DNA of 64,000 nt, from assembly GCA_903899015.1 (NCBI GenBank), contig CAIUHP010000079.1:62001-126000 (forward strand), given 5' to 3'. Source of the DNA: an uncultured Armatimonadota bacterium (GTDB taxonomy: Bacteria > Armatimonadota > Fimbriimonadia > Fimbriimonadales > Fimbriimonadaceae). Each line of letters opens with the position of its first letter. Position 1 is the first letter of the stretch. Below are positions 52,977 through 60,904 of this stretch, piece by piece. The position numbers were made by a program, and so were the translations under genes. The notes beneath the pieces were generated by a model. That model worked only from the letters and a program-made list of their open reading frames with translations. It was not told the DNA's origin and did no database searches.

Positions 52977-54221
52977 TCACTCGTATCGTAATGCCTGAAT
53001 CGGGTTCATGGATGCGGCTTTGCGGGCCGGATAGATGCCAAAGAAGATTCCAACACTGGCAGAAACCACTAAGGCGATCCCCAGTGCGGTTGGACTTACC
53101 ATCGTGCTCCAACCGGCAATGCTCGCAAGCAAAATCGTTCCCAGGACTCCACAGACGACCCCAATGATGCCGCCTAGTACCGAAATGATGCTTGCCTCGA
53201 TCAGAAATTGCATAAGAATGTCTCGCGGTGTGGCACCAATAGCTTTACGGATACCGACTTCACGAGTCCGCTCAGTTACGGAAACAAGCATGATATTCAT
53301 GATTCCAATGCCACCGACAATGAGACTGATGATTGCGACGGCGGTTAAAAGGCTTGTCATGGTGCCCGTCACACTTTGAGATCGGGCGAGCAAGTCAGTC
53401 TGATTCATCACTTGAAAGTCATCGTTTTGCGGAAAGGGGGGATGCAGATGGTGTCTTTGTCTGAGCAATGACGTAATTTGTTGCTGGGCGAGAGGCATCA
53501 TTTCGGGAGAAGTACATGCAATCGAAATACCGCTGATGTTCTTCACCCCCAGAACGCGCTGCATTGCGGGAGTTATGGGCATCATCACGACGTCATCCGG
53601 GTCGGGTCCGCCGGTTCCAGTTCCTTTGGGTGCCAACATGCCGATGACGGTGTAGTTCGACTTATTGACGGAGAGGATTTGCCCCGTTAAGTCAGTCTCT
53701 CCTTTTCCCGTTAAGTTCTCGGCCACGGTGTTCCCTACGACACAGACTTTTAAATTTCCCTGATCTTCGTAATTTGTAAAGAATCTTCCTGCCCGCATCG
53801 TGAAGTTGTTTACAACAAGATATTCGGGAGTTGAGCCAAGAACCGTCGATGTCGCATTGGCTCCATTTAAACGAACCTGAACGTTGCCTCTGACTTGAGG
53901 AGCGACACCTAAGATCGACTCTGGGAACTGTTTGGCAATCGTGCGACTATCAAGCAAGGTCAAGGTGTTTTGGGATTGCGCAGGAGCATTTCTGCTCGCA
54001 GCCGTCAGCCTCATTTCTCTTGGCCCTTGCCGGATCATCAATAAGTTGGTTCCTAGCCCGTTGATTTGATCAGTGACACTTTTCGTCGCTCCCTGACCAA
54101 TTGCCACCACCAGAATGGTCACTGCGACTCCAATAATGATGCCAAGCATTGTTAGCGCAGTGCGCATCTTGTTACTGTTAAGCGACCGAATAGCGAGTCG
54201 AAAATATTCGATTACAGCCAT
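52977..54221 (-). CDS. MacB-type ABC transporter permease
   Basis: A 414-residue permease of the FtsX/MacB family: N-terminal helix (ALTMLGIIIGVAVTILVVAIGQG), a periplasmic MacB-PCD domain (about 60-270), and three C-terminal helices with the family motif IGGIGIMNIMLVSVTERTREVGIRKAIGA. Its start follows the ATPase gene's stop by 1 base. Acts with the ATPase (54223) and the HlyD-type adaptor (54986) as a tripartite export pump; an outer-membrane TolC is not encoded here. Confidence 0.92.
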   Translation of the reverse strand: MAVIEYFRLAIRSLNSNKMRTALTMLGIIIGVAVTILVVAIGQGATKSVTDQINGLGTNLLMIRQGPREMRLTAASRNAPAQSQNTLTLLDSRTIAKQFPESILGVAPQVRGNVQVRLNGANATSTVLGSTPEYLVVNNFTMRAGRFFTNYEDQGNLKVCVVGNTVAENLTGKGETDLTGQILSVNKSNYTVIGMLAPKGTGTGGPDPDDVVMMPITPAMQRVLGVKNISGISIACTSPEMMPLAQQQITSLLRQRHHLHPPFPQNDDFQVMNQTDLLARSQSVTGTMTSLLTAVAIISLIVGGIGIMNIMLVSVTERTREVGIRKAIGATPRDILMQFLIEASIISVLGGIIGVVCGVLGTILLASIAGWSTMVSPTALGIALVVSASVGIFFGIYPARKAASMNPIQALRYE

Positions 54222-54222
54222 C

Positions 54223-54996
54223 TTATGCTCCCGGTAGGAGGACGGAAACTTTGGACTCTCGTGGCTTCTTTAACTCCAAGAGCACATCCTTTGCAAGCAA
54301 CCTGTTCTCAATCGGTTGGTCGCTTACAACCTGACCATCTCGCATTTCAACTCTGCGTTTGCAGTGTCGAGCAATATCTTCCTCGTGCGTCACCATCACA
54401 ATCGTCACGCCGTCTTCGTTCAATTCCTGAAAGATCTGCATGATTTCCTCGCTTTGGAGGGTCGATATGTTTCCCGTCGGTTCGTCGGCAAGAATCAGTC
54501 TCGGTTGCGACACGATGGCCCGCGCGATGGCAACTCTCTGTTGCTGACCACCCGACAATTCACTGGATTTGTGATCAAGTCGATCGCCCAAACCCACACG
54601 TGTTAAGGCGGCCGTCGCTCGCTCAGTCCGATTCTTCTGCCTGCCATACATGAGGGGTAACTCGACGTTTTCCAGTGCGGTCGTGCGCGCGATCAAGTTG
54701 AAACCCTGAAACACAAACCCGATCTTCTTGTTTCGAATTCGGGCCAGTTCATACTCGTCGAGAGTCGACACTTCTGCTCCGTCGATCAGGTACGAACCGC
54801 TATCCGGTACATCCAGACAGCCGATCAGGTTCATCAGTGTGGACTTGCCTGACCCCGATGGCCCCATAACGGCTACAAATTCACCAACGTGAACGTCAAG
54901 GCTTACTCCATCAAGGGCACGCACCTCTTGACCACCCATCACGTAGATCTTGTAGACGTCTCGAATACACAGAAGCAGGTCAGAACTACGGTCCAC
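54223..54996 (-). CDS. MacB/LolD-type ABC transporter ATPase
   Basis: A 257-residue ATPase: Walker A GPSGSGKST, ABC signature LSGGQQQRVAIARAIV, Walker B LILADEPTG, and H-loop VMVTHEED. The start is GTG 54996, overlapping the adaptor stop by 11 bases; a longer frame to 55101 would overlap the adaptor by more than 100 bases. Belongs with the permease and adaptor to one export unit. Confidence 0.93.
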   Translation of the reverse strand: MDRSSDLLLCIRDVYKIYVMGGQEVRALDGVSLDVHVGEFVAVMGPSGSGKSTLMNLIGCLDVPDSGSYLIDGAEVSTLDEYELARIRNKKIGFVFQGFNLIARTTALENVELPLMYGRQKNRTERATAALTRVGLGDRLDHKSSELSGGQQQRVAIARAIVSQPRLILADEPTGNISTLQSEEIMQIFQELNEDGVTIVMVTHEEDIARHCKRRVEMRDGQVVSDQPIENRLLAKDVLLELKKPRESKVSVLLPGA

Positions 54997-56719
54997 GCGG
55001 CCCTCCTCCACGCGAAGGATTGAGCGGCGAGCTGGAAGATGTTTGTCGGCTCTTTGCAGAAGGTGCCCCGGCAAGAACGATCGTGTCGCCTTCCGCCACA
55101 CCGGACTTAACCTCGATGTTTATTCCGTCGGTTCCGCCAGTTACGATTGGCGTCGAGACGATAGTCGGCTTACCGTCAACAGTCTTAACGAGATTTACGG
55201 AAGAACCCTTTGCCCCGACCTGAATAGCCACCGCAGAGACGAGCAACACATTCGATAGCCGTCCGGTCTGAATGCTTACGCTAGCGGTCATGTCCGGCTT
55301 GAGATCGTGCTGCTTATTCTCGATCGAGATCGTGACATCGTATGTCACGACCGCTTGCTGGATCGTAGAACCGGAAGCGACTTTCATTACTTTTCCGCGG
55401 AAAGTCTTCCCCGGGAAGGCATCCACTGTGCAGTCTGCGAATTGGCCAATCTTGATCTTGCCAATGTCGGTTTCATCCACATAGCAATCAATTTCCAGCC
55501 GATTAAGGTCGGCGACGATTAACAATGTTTGCGTTGCCAATCCCGCCGAAACAGTTTCGCCTTGTTGCGCAGCCAACTGAAGCACCGTCCCCGAGATCGG
55601 AGATCGAATGAATCCTTTATTAATTTGTGCCTGATCGAAAGCAACTAATGACTTAGCTTGATCCACCGCCTCTCGAGCAGCACTGACATCTTGAGACTTG
55701 AGGACATCATTCACTCCATTTGCTAAAGCCGCCCTCAAACTTGCGTTAGCTTGGCTAAGCGACGATTCTGCATCCTTTACGTCTGCGAATCGTGCGACCA
55801 CCGTTTGTGACTCCGCCTTTGCCGAATCGAGCGCAGCCTGGGCAGACAGTACGGCATCGGATGAGGCTTGCAAATCAGCGGCAACCTTTTGCTTCACCAA
55901 ATCTTGGTTGCTCATTGCCGCCCTCACTTGGGACTGAAAAACACCGTCTTGCGCCTTGGCGGTGTCATAGTCCGCGGCAGAAGTAAAACCTTGAAGGTAG
56001 AGACTATGCACGCGATTGAGGTTTGCCGCCGAGTTGGTTGCATTTGCTTTGGCTTGCTCAACGGCTTCGGCCGCGGTTGCGATTTGAAGGTTCGCCCCAG
56101 CCTTTGTTTGTGCCAGAACGGATCGAGCGGTCGATAAGACAGTCGAGGCTTTCTTAATGTCGTTTGGAGTTTGAATCGACTGCTGTTGCGCGTTCGCTTG
56201 AGCAACTCGGAGCTTCTCTTTTGTACTTTGTACTGCTTGGCGAGCAATCTCAAGGGCGCTTCCGGTTTGCGTGGCGATCTGGTTCACACCGGAGAGTTGC
56301 TGAGCATAGCGAGTTTCAGCCTGTGCTAACGCAGCTTGCGCTTGCCCCATTTGGGCTTTCAGATCGGGCAAATCGAGCTCAGCGATAATTTGACCAGCTG
56401 TCACCTGTCGACCGACGTCGGTGGCAAGCCTTTTAATTGTGCCGCTGACCTGAGAACCGACATGCACCTCCGCTCCGGTTTGAGCCGTTACGCTTCCGGT
56501 AGCCGATACCGTTTCAACGAGATCCCCACGAGAGACCTTGGCGGTAATCAGTTTCTGTTCAGCAGCAGGGTGTAACTTGCCCCAAGCCCAAAAGCTGATA
56601 AGCCCAAGAGCAGTTAAAGTCACGACCCAAGTTGCAATGCGGGTTCCAAGGCGTTTAGCAGTCGAGCGGTTTTGGGTCGGTGTGGGTTTTGTTGTTTGCG
56701 GAGTAGGCATTGTCGCCAT
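54986..56719 (-). CDS. HlyD/MacA-type periplasmic adaptor protein
   Basis: A 577-residue membrane-fusion protein with an N-terminal anchor (IATWVVTLTALGLISFWAWG), lipoyl-like half motifs (GDLVETVSATGSVTAQTGAEVHVGSQVSGTI), a very long coiled-coil hairpin (about 125-360, rich in Ala and Gln), and the second lipoyl half (SPISGTVLQLAAQQGETVSAG) with a beta-barrel and MP domain. It is longer than usual MacA (about 370-400) because of its long coiled coil. The start may be ATG 56719 or 56710. Confidence 0.9.
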   Translation of the reverse strand: MATMPTPQTTKPTPTQNRSTAKRLGTRIATWVVTLTALGLISFWAWGKLHPAAEQKLITAKVSRGDLVETVSATGSVTAQTGAEVHVGSQVSGTIKRLATDVGRQVTAGQIIAELDLPDLKAQMGQAQAALAQAETRYAQQLSGVNQIATQTGSALEIARQAVQSTKEKLRVAQANAQQQSIQTPNDIKKASTVLSTARSVLAQTKAGANLQIATAAEAVEQAKANATNSAANLNRVHSLYLQGFTSAADYDTAKAQDGVFQSQVRAAMSNQDLVKQKVAADLQASSDAVLSAQAALDSAKAESQTVVARFADVKDAESSLSQANASLRAALANGVNDVLKSQDVSAAREAVDQAKSLVAFDQAQINKGFIRSPISGTVLQLAAQQGETVSAGLATQTLLIVADLNRLEIDCYVDETDIGKIKIGQFADCTVDAFPGKTFRGKVMKVASGSTIQQAVVTYDVTISIENKQHDLKPDMTASVSIQTGRLSNVLLVSAVAIQVGAKGSSVNLVKTVDGKPTIVSTPIVTGGTDGINIEVKSGVAEGDTIVLAGAPSAKSRQTSSSSPLNPSRGGGPRGP

Positions 56720-56885
56720 CCCATCGCACTGATTTTTTCAGTAGCTTTCTAACTACATGGACCGCGTTTTAAGCCTTTAGTTCCAATCATGAATAAATTC
56801 TTTAAGCTTCCTGACTTGGGATTTAGTGTTGACCCCCAATCCCATCAACACGAACGCCAAGTTAGGCCGCTTTTGTGGCACCGTT

Positions 56886-58427
56886 CTATTTGACGATGAT
56901 GACTCCGACCATTCCTGTGCCAAAGGTGCTCCCGTTTCCAGGAAATCCGTGATAGGCGCAGTGGTAGTAGAACTTCGTGCCCGACTTTGTATCCGCCGGG
57001 ACTACCCACGAAAACGTCGCTCCCTTAAGGACATTGCCAGATAAGAATCCGCCGGGGGTGAGATCAGTTTGCGCGGTGTGCGCCATCGAACCGTTGTTCG
57101 TCCAAGTAACCGTTTCTCCTGCTGCGACGGTGAGAGTCATGGGAGAAAAACTGTTTGATAGGGTCATCGAAATGCCGTTCCCCACGTGGGGAACGATGCC
57201 GAGATTGCCGGTAGAGGTGTAGCCGTTGGGGTCGGTTGCCTTTATTGCGACGGAAGTTGCTTCTGCGACGTTGGCTGACGCAATCGAGAAGTTTCCGACC
57301 ATCGAACCCGCGCTGACCGTCGCAGATTTCGGAACCGTAACCGATGACTGCGATGAAGACAATTGAACAACCCAACCTCCCGTCGGAGCGGGAGCCGATA
57401 AAGTAAGTATTCCAATCGCAGGATCACCACCGGTAATAGAGGCAGGGCTTACACTCACGCTGACTAACCGAATGGCTGGCAGCTTGATTGACAGGTTCGC
57501 GGAATAAGCGTTCCCATACGCATCTTGAGCCTTTATAGGAGTTGTGGCGGCAGTCGATATGGGCAACGAACCGATCGCGAAAGTCGCACTCTTAGTGCCC
57601 GCTTTAACGGTTACCGACTGTGGAACCGTTACGAGAGATGCGGAACCGGAAATATTGACGACAAAACCGCTCGCAGGTGCGTTGGTATTCAAAGTTACCG
57701 TTCCAGAGGCTGCGCTTGGTGCGACGACTGAGCTCGGATTGAGAACTATTCCTGATAGATGAATGGCAGGTACATCGACCATGAGAGTGGCGGATGACTT
57801 ATATCCGTTCGGATCAAGTGCAACGACTGTCGCGAGCTGATTACGGTTTACCGGGCTCGCTCCGATAATGAAAGTTGCGCTCTTCGCTCCCCCTGAAACG
57901 GTTACAGACGAAGGAACTGAAATAAACGTTTGGAGGCTTGAAAGCTTCACCACGAATCCTTCCGTTGGTGCTGAGCCCGTCAGCATTAGAGTCCCAGTCG
58001 CTGAATCGGGTGAGCCGATCACAGTTGGTTTGATCGTTAGCTTTGACAAGCGCACCGTCGGCGGTGACAAAGAAATCGCGGCGGAGGCAACTTTCCCAGT
58101 GGGATCTTTCCCGGAAATGGTCACCTTTGCCGCGGCTAATACCGGCCCAACCATCAAACTAAATGTTCCTGAAGTTGCTCCCGAAGGAATCATGAGCGTA
58201 GTGGTTGAAAGGCTCACCAAGGTTGAACTAGAAGCTAACTTCACCTTGAGCCCGGATGACCCTGCCGGTTTCGATAGCGTTACAGTCCCTGTTGCGCCAC
58301 TTCCACCGATCAATGTTTTTGGTGTAACCGAGAGGCCACCAATCTGTTGGGCAGTCGCTAGGATGGGCAGAGCGATGAGAGCGACTGCACATAGGATATG
58401 CAGTGCTTTGGGGTGGTGAGACAGCAT
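56886..58427 (-). CDS. Exported Ig-like-repeat protein with C-terminal cupredoxin domain
   Basis: A 513-residue protein with signal peptide (ALHILCAVALIALPILATA), four Ig-like repeats of about 95 residues (each with a pattern like ASGTVTLNTNAPASGFVV...VPQSVTVKAGTKSATF), then a type 1 copper domain (about 412-513). Copper ligands: His in GSMAHTAQ, and Cys, His and Met in YHCAYHGF...GTGMVG. It may transfer electrons or bind copper outside the cell. Separated from prcB by a hairpin and not obviously linked to it. Confidence 0.8.
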   Translation of the reverse strand: MLSHHPKALHILCAVALIALPILATAQQIGGLSVTPKTLIGGSGATGTVTLSKPAGSSGLKVKLASSSTLVSLSTTTLMIPSGATSGTFSLMVGPVLAAAKVTISGKDPTGKVASAAISLSPPTVRLSKLTIKPTVIGSPDSATGTLMLTGSAPTEGFVVKLSSLQTFISVPSSVTVSGGAKSATFIIGASPVNRNQLATVVALDPNGYKSSATLMVDVPAIHLSGIVLNPSSVVAPSAASGTVTLNTNAPASGFVVNISGSASLVTVPQSVTVKAGTKSATFAIGSLPISTAATTPIKAQDAYGNAYSANLSIKLPAIRLVSVSVSPASITGGDPAIGILTLSAPAPTGGWVVQLSSSQSSVTVPKSATVSAGSMVGNFSIASANVAEATSVAIKATDPNGYTSTGNLGIVPHVGNGISMTLSNSFSPMTLTVAAGETVTWTNNGSMAHTAQTDLTPGGFLSGNVLKGATFSWVVPADTKSGTKFYYHCAYHGFPGNGSTFGTGMVGVIIVK

Positions 58428-58459
58428 CAGCCCTCATTATCCACCAGTCAGACCTTGGA

Positions 58460-58487
58460 TTCGGAGAGGCATTGCGGCCTCTCCGAA
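58460..58487 (-). terminator. Hairpin after prcB
   Basis: TTCGGAGAGGC pairs with GCCTCTCCGAA in a perfect 11-bp stem with a 6-base loop, starting 5 bases after the prcB stop on the minus strand. No T-run follows, so it might stabilise the mRNA end or act with a factor. Confidence 0.65.
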
Positions 58488-58491
58488 CAAC

Positions 58492-59253
58492 TTAGCCAGC
58501 GAGAACTTTTAGCGTAGCAGCCCGGAGCTGGTCTTCCGGAATTTCCCGAGTACCGTGCTGATCGAGAACTCTCGTAACTGGCAACGTCTTGTTAAACCCT
58601 CCAGTCGCCGAATCGAGGTCTGCCGCAATGTCAAGCATCTGAAGTCCGTCCGCGAGGACTTCGTCAAGAGGTCGCGTCTCGAACCTACCCTTGGTGCGAG
58701 CGATGTATTCAAACACCCCTCGGATCCTTTCCGAACCCGATCCTGCGCACGCGTAAGATCCATTTTGGAAGCGCGCTCCCGCACCGTCAAAGAAGTAGAC
58801 GCCAAACTCGCCTCGCTTTTTATCATAGGCGGCTACGATCGGCAAGAAAAGCCCAATGCCTTGCATCGCCATCGGAGCATTCCCAGCCAAAGCCCGCGAG
58901 ATTTCCATAAGCTTGCCCTCTAGGGACATCTCTTGAAGCACCGTCCGTCGATAATATTTGAACGAATGCTTGAGGAATCGGCAAACGTCGACCGACTTGG
59001 CGAACGCTCCCGAAATCGCAACAACTGTGGAGTCGTCGAGGGCGATGATCTTTTCCGCCTGATCGTACATGATCAGATTCCCAGCAGTTGCTCGGCGATC
59101 TGCGAGAGTTAGAACGCCTTGATCGTATCGCAGTTGCAGAACCGTTGTTCCGTGGGTCTCGAAGTGCGGATCGGTCATCCCATTGCCGTAAGACGCAAGA
59201 ACTTTTCCAAACCCGGTGAGTTCGGCAAAATCGCGAGGTTCTTGGGCGATCAT
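58492..59253 (-). CDS. prcB: 20S proteasome beta subunit
   Basis: A 253-residue proteolytic subunit of the bacterial 20S proteasome. The auto-processing site is HG/TTVLQL; the mature N-terminus would be Thr36, the nucleophile. Asp17 and Lys33 (mature numbering; residues 52 and 68 of the precursor) match the catalytic triad, and the conserved GSGSERIRGVFEYIA and DLDSATGG (Asp and Ser) are present. A propeptide of 35 residues precedes. The start overlaps the ubact stop by 4 bases (ATGA). No alpha subunit (prcA) is encoded in the window, so it must lie elsewhere or be replaced. Confidence 0.95.
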   Translation of the reverse strand: MIAQEPRDFAELTGFGKVLASYGNGMTDPHFETHGTTVLQLRYDQGVLTLADRRATAGNLIMYDQAEKIIALDDSTVVAISGAFAKSVDVCRFLKHSFKYYRRTVLQEMSLEGKLMEISRALAGNAPMAMQGIGLFLPIVAAYDKKRGEFGVYFFDGAGARFQNGSYACAGSGSERIRGVFEYIARTKGRFETRPLDEVLADGLQMLDIAADLDSATGGFNKTLPVTRVLDQHGTREIPEDQLRAATLKVLAG

Positions 59254-59432
59254 TGGCCCGATCGCTGGCGGTATTTCTTCGCCTGGTCCGGGTCAACCTT
59301 CTTCATTCTGCGAAGAAGCTCGTTGCCGCCTTCTGGTTTGCGAATGGTGGGTGTACTTGGCCCACTATCGTCGCCTTGCTTCGTACCTGGTTCTTTGGTT
59401 AATGGTCTTGTGAGCCTATCGCCGTCCGTCAT
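59250..59432 (-). CDS. ubact: UBact/Pup-like ubiquitin-like modifier
   Basis: A 60-residue disordered, charged protein with no cysteine or tryptophan. Its C-terminal third, RRMKKVDPDQAKKYRQRSGQ, fits the UBact modifier of Gram-negative bacteria and ends in Gln, as in Pup proteins that need Dop to convert Gln to Glu before ligation. The N-terminal half is rich in Gly, Pro and Thr. It overlaps dop by 4 bases and prcB by 4 bases, so translation is coupled. Its expected role is to be attached to lysines of target proteins and lead them to the proteasome. Confidence 0.93.
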   Translation of the reverse strand: MTDGDRLTRPLTKEPGTKQGDDSGPSTPTIRKPEGGNELLRRMKKVDPDQAKKYRQRSGQ

Positions 59433-60904
59433 TGAATACCTCTCAGCATGCTAATAAACGTTTCTACGTCTTCCGCCTCTGCTAATTGCGGAGGATATTC
59501 GAAATTTGGCATTAAATCCACTTCCACCGGTTTACCGCCAATATCAAAAGTCAGCGTTCGCCAACACACACCCTTCAGTCGATCATTGAAGCGAGATACA
59601 GCTAGTCCACGCGCATAGGCTCTTGTGGGCTCTTCAACTCCTTCTAAGGCAGCAAGAAGATCACTTTGCACCGGATTCGGTGACACTTCTCCCATTTGCT
59701 CAAGCGCGGCATGGAGTCCTTCTTCGGGGTCCGCGTTGTGGTACTCCAGATCAAATGCTCTTAGTTGTGGATCGCGCCAATCAGTCGACTCAGAAGCGAT
59801 GTAATCGGTATACATCGCATATTTCGCTGCCCAATCCACTTCCCGCTTGAATTGGCTGAAGTTTGTTCGAAGATCTTGGAGTAGTTGCCGAGAGGAGTCG
59901 ATGACCCATTTCATCTCATCATCAAGGTCGAGCAATCGCTCTGCGGCAGCAAAATAGGATTCCAAGATCTCATAGGCATTGGTCCAACTACGTCCCTTGA
60001 GTTCCACCTTAAAATCGAACGAAAGATCGTGGCTGATTGCTTGAAAAGCTCGAACCGGGTCCTTGAATTCCCAGATCGGGGCAAACTCCGCTTCGGTAAG
60101 GGCAATCGCTAGCTTCATCAGACCAACCTTTCTTGCCGTTGCGGAAGAAATCATGTTAGCGTCTCCACAGATGACGTGAAGCCGCATCCAATCTTTCGGT
60201 TCGGAGTGCGCCTCGTCCCGAGTGTTGAATATCGGGCGCCGATAGAGCGTTTCTGCGTTGGCAGGTTCGACAAGGTAATCCGCACGCTGGCTGAGTTGGT
60301 AACTCGGTTGCTTCGAAGACCCGTCCCCCACACAGCCTGCTCCAACGAGCACCTGACGGGTAACCATCATGGGGAGCAACCCCTTAAATAAGCGCTCGAA
60401 GCCAACCGAGCGTGGAACCAAATATCCTTCGTGCGTTCCGTACGAGGCACCGTGATAATCGGTGTTGTTCTTGTAGATGTGAACGGGGACACCCAGTTCT
60501 TTCTCAAAGGCTTTTGCCGCACGCATCACCACAATCTGGCCTGCGCAATCGTGCTTGGCTAGTTCAAAAATCGAGAGACATTCAGGCGTTGCGTATTCGG
60601 GATGGCCATGGTCGTTATAGAAACGTGCTCCGTTGGGCAGAACACGGTCTGACCGAATCTCATGAGCCTCACCGTAAGTCCGTCCCGCATCGAACTGAGC
60701 ATCAACCGGATCAAAGGCTAGCCTTTCGAGGCGGAACCCGCGCAGGTCAGCTCGAGGTGACTCATATTGGTAGTCCCAACCAAAATGGCACTCGCCCGGG
60801 TATCCCCGGACGAGTGCCATTGAATGATCGATCTGACTATCCGCGCCGTAACCTTCGACTAAGAGTCCATACTCCGTCTCGATTCCAGCGAGGATCTTCC
60901 GCAC
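59429..60904 (-). CDS. dop: Pup/UBact deamidase and depupylase Dop
   Basis: A 491-residue glutamine-synthetase-like enzyme that deamidates the modifier's C-terminal Gln and removes the modifier from substrates. Dop-type features: GIETEYGLL start, FGWDYQYESPRADLRGF (the WDYxxESPxxDxRGF signature of Dop, absent from PafA), NDHGHPEYATPEC, KNNTDYHGASYGTHEGYL, QLSQRADYL and NTRDEAHSEPKDWMRLHVICGDANM. The start is GTG 60904, overlapping the lipoprotein stop (TAGTG). The ligase PafA is not encoded here. Confidence 0.94.
   Translation of the reverse strand: MRKILAGIETEYGLLVEGYGADSQIDHSMALVRGYPGECHFGWDYQYESPRADLRGFRLERLAFDPVDAQFDAGRTYGEAHEIRSDRVLPNGARFYNDHGHPEYATPECLSIFELAKHDCAGQIVVMRAAKAFEKELGVPVHIYKNNTDYHGASYGTHEGYLVPRSVGFERLFKGLLPMMVTRQVLVGAGCVGDGSSKQPSYQLSQRADYLVEPANAETLYRRPIFNTRDEAHSEPKDWMRLHVICGDANMISSATARKVGLMKLAIALTEAEFAPIWEFKDPVRAFQAISHDLSFDFKVELKGRSWTNAYEILESYFAAAERLLDLDDEMKWVIDSSRQLLQDLRTNFSQFKREVDWAAKYAMYTDYIASESTDWRDPQLRAFDLEYHNADPEEGLHAALEQMGEVSPNPVQSDLLAALEGVEEPTRAYARGLAVSRFNDRLKGVCWRTLTFDIGGKPVEVDLMPNFEYPPQLAEAEDVETFISMLRGIQ

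Noticed and set aside
57868-58419. 183-codon plus-strand frame antisense to the cupredoxin gene
   Set aside because: The opposite frame encodes clear Ig repeats; the plus frame reflects its repetitive codons.
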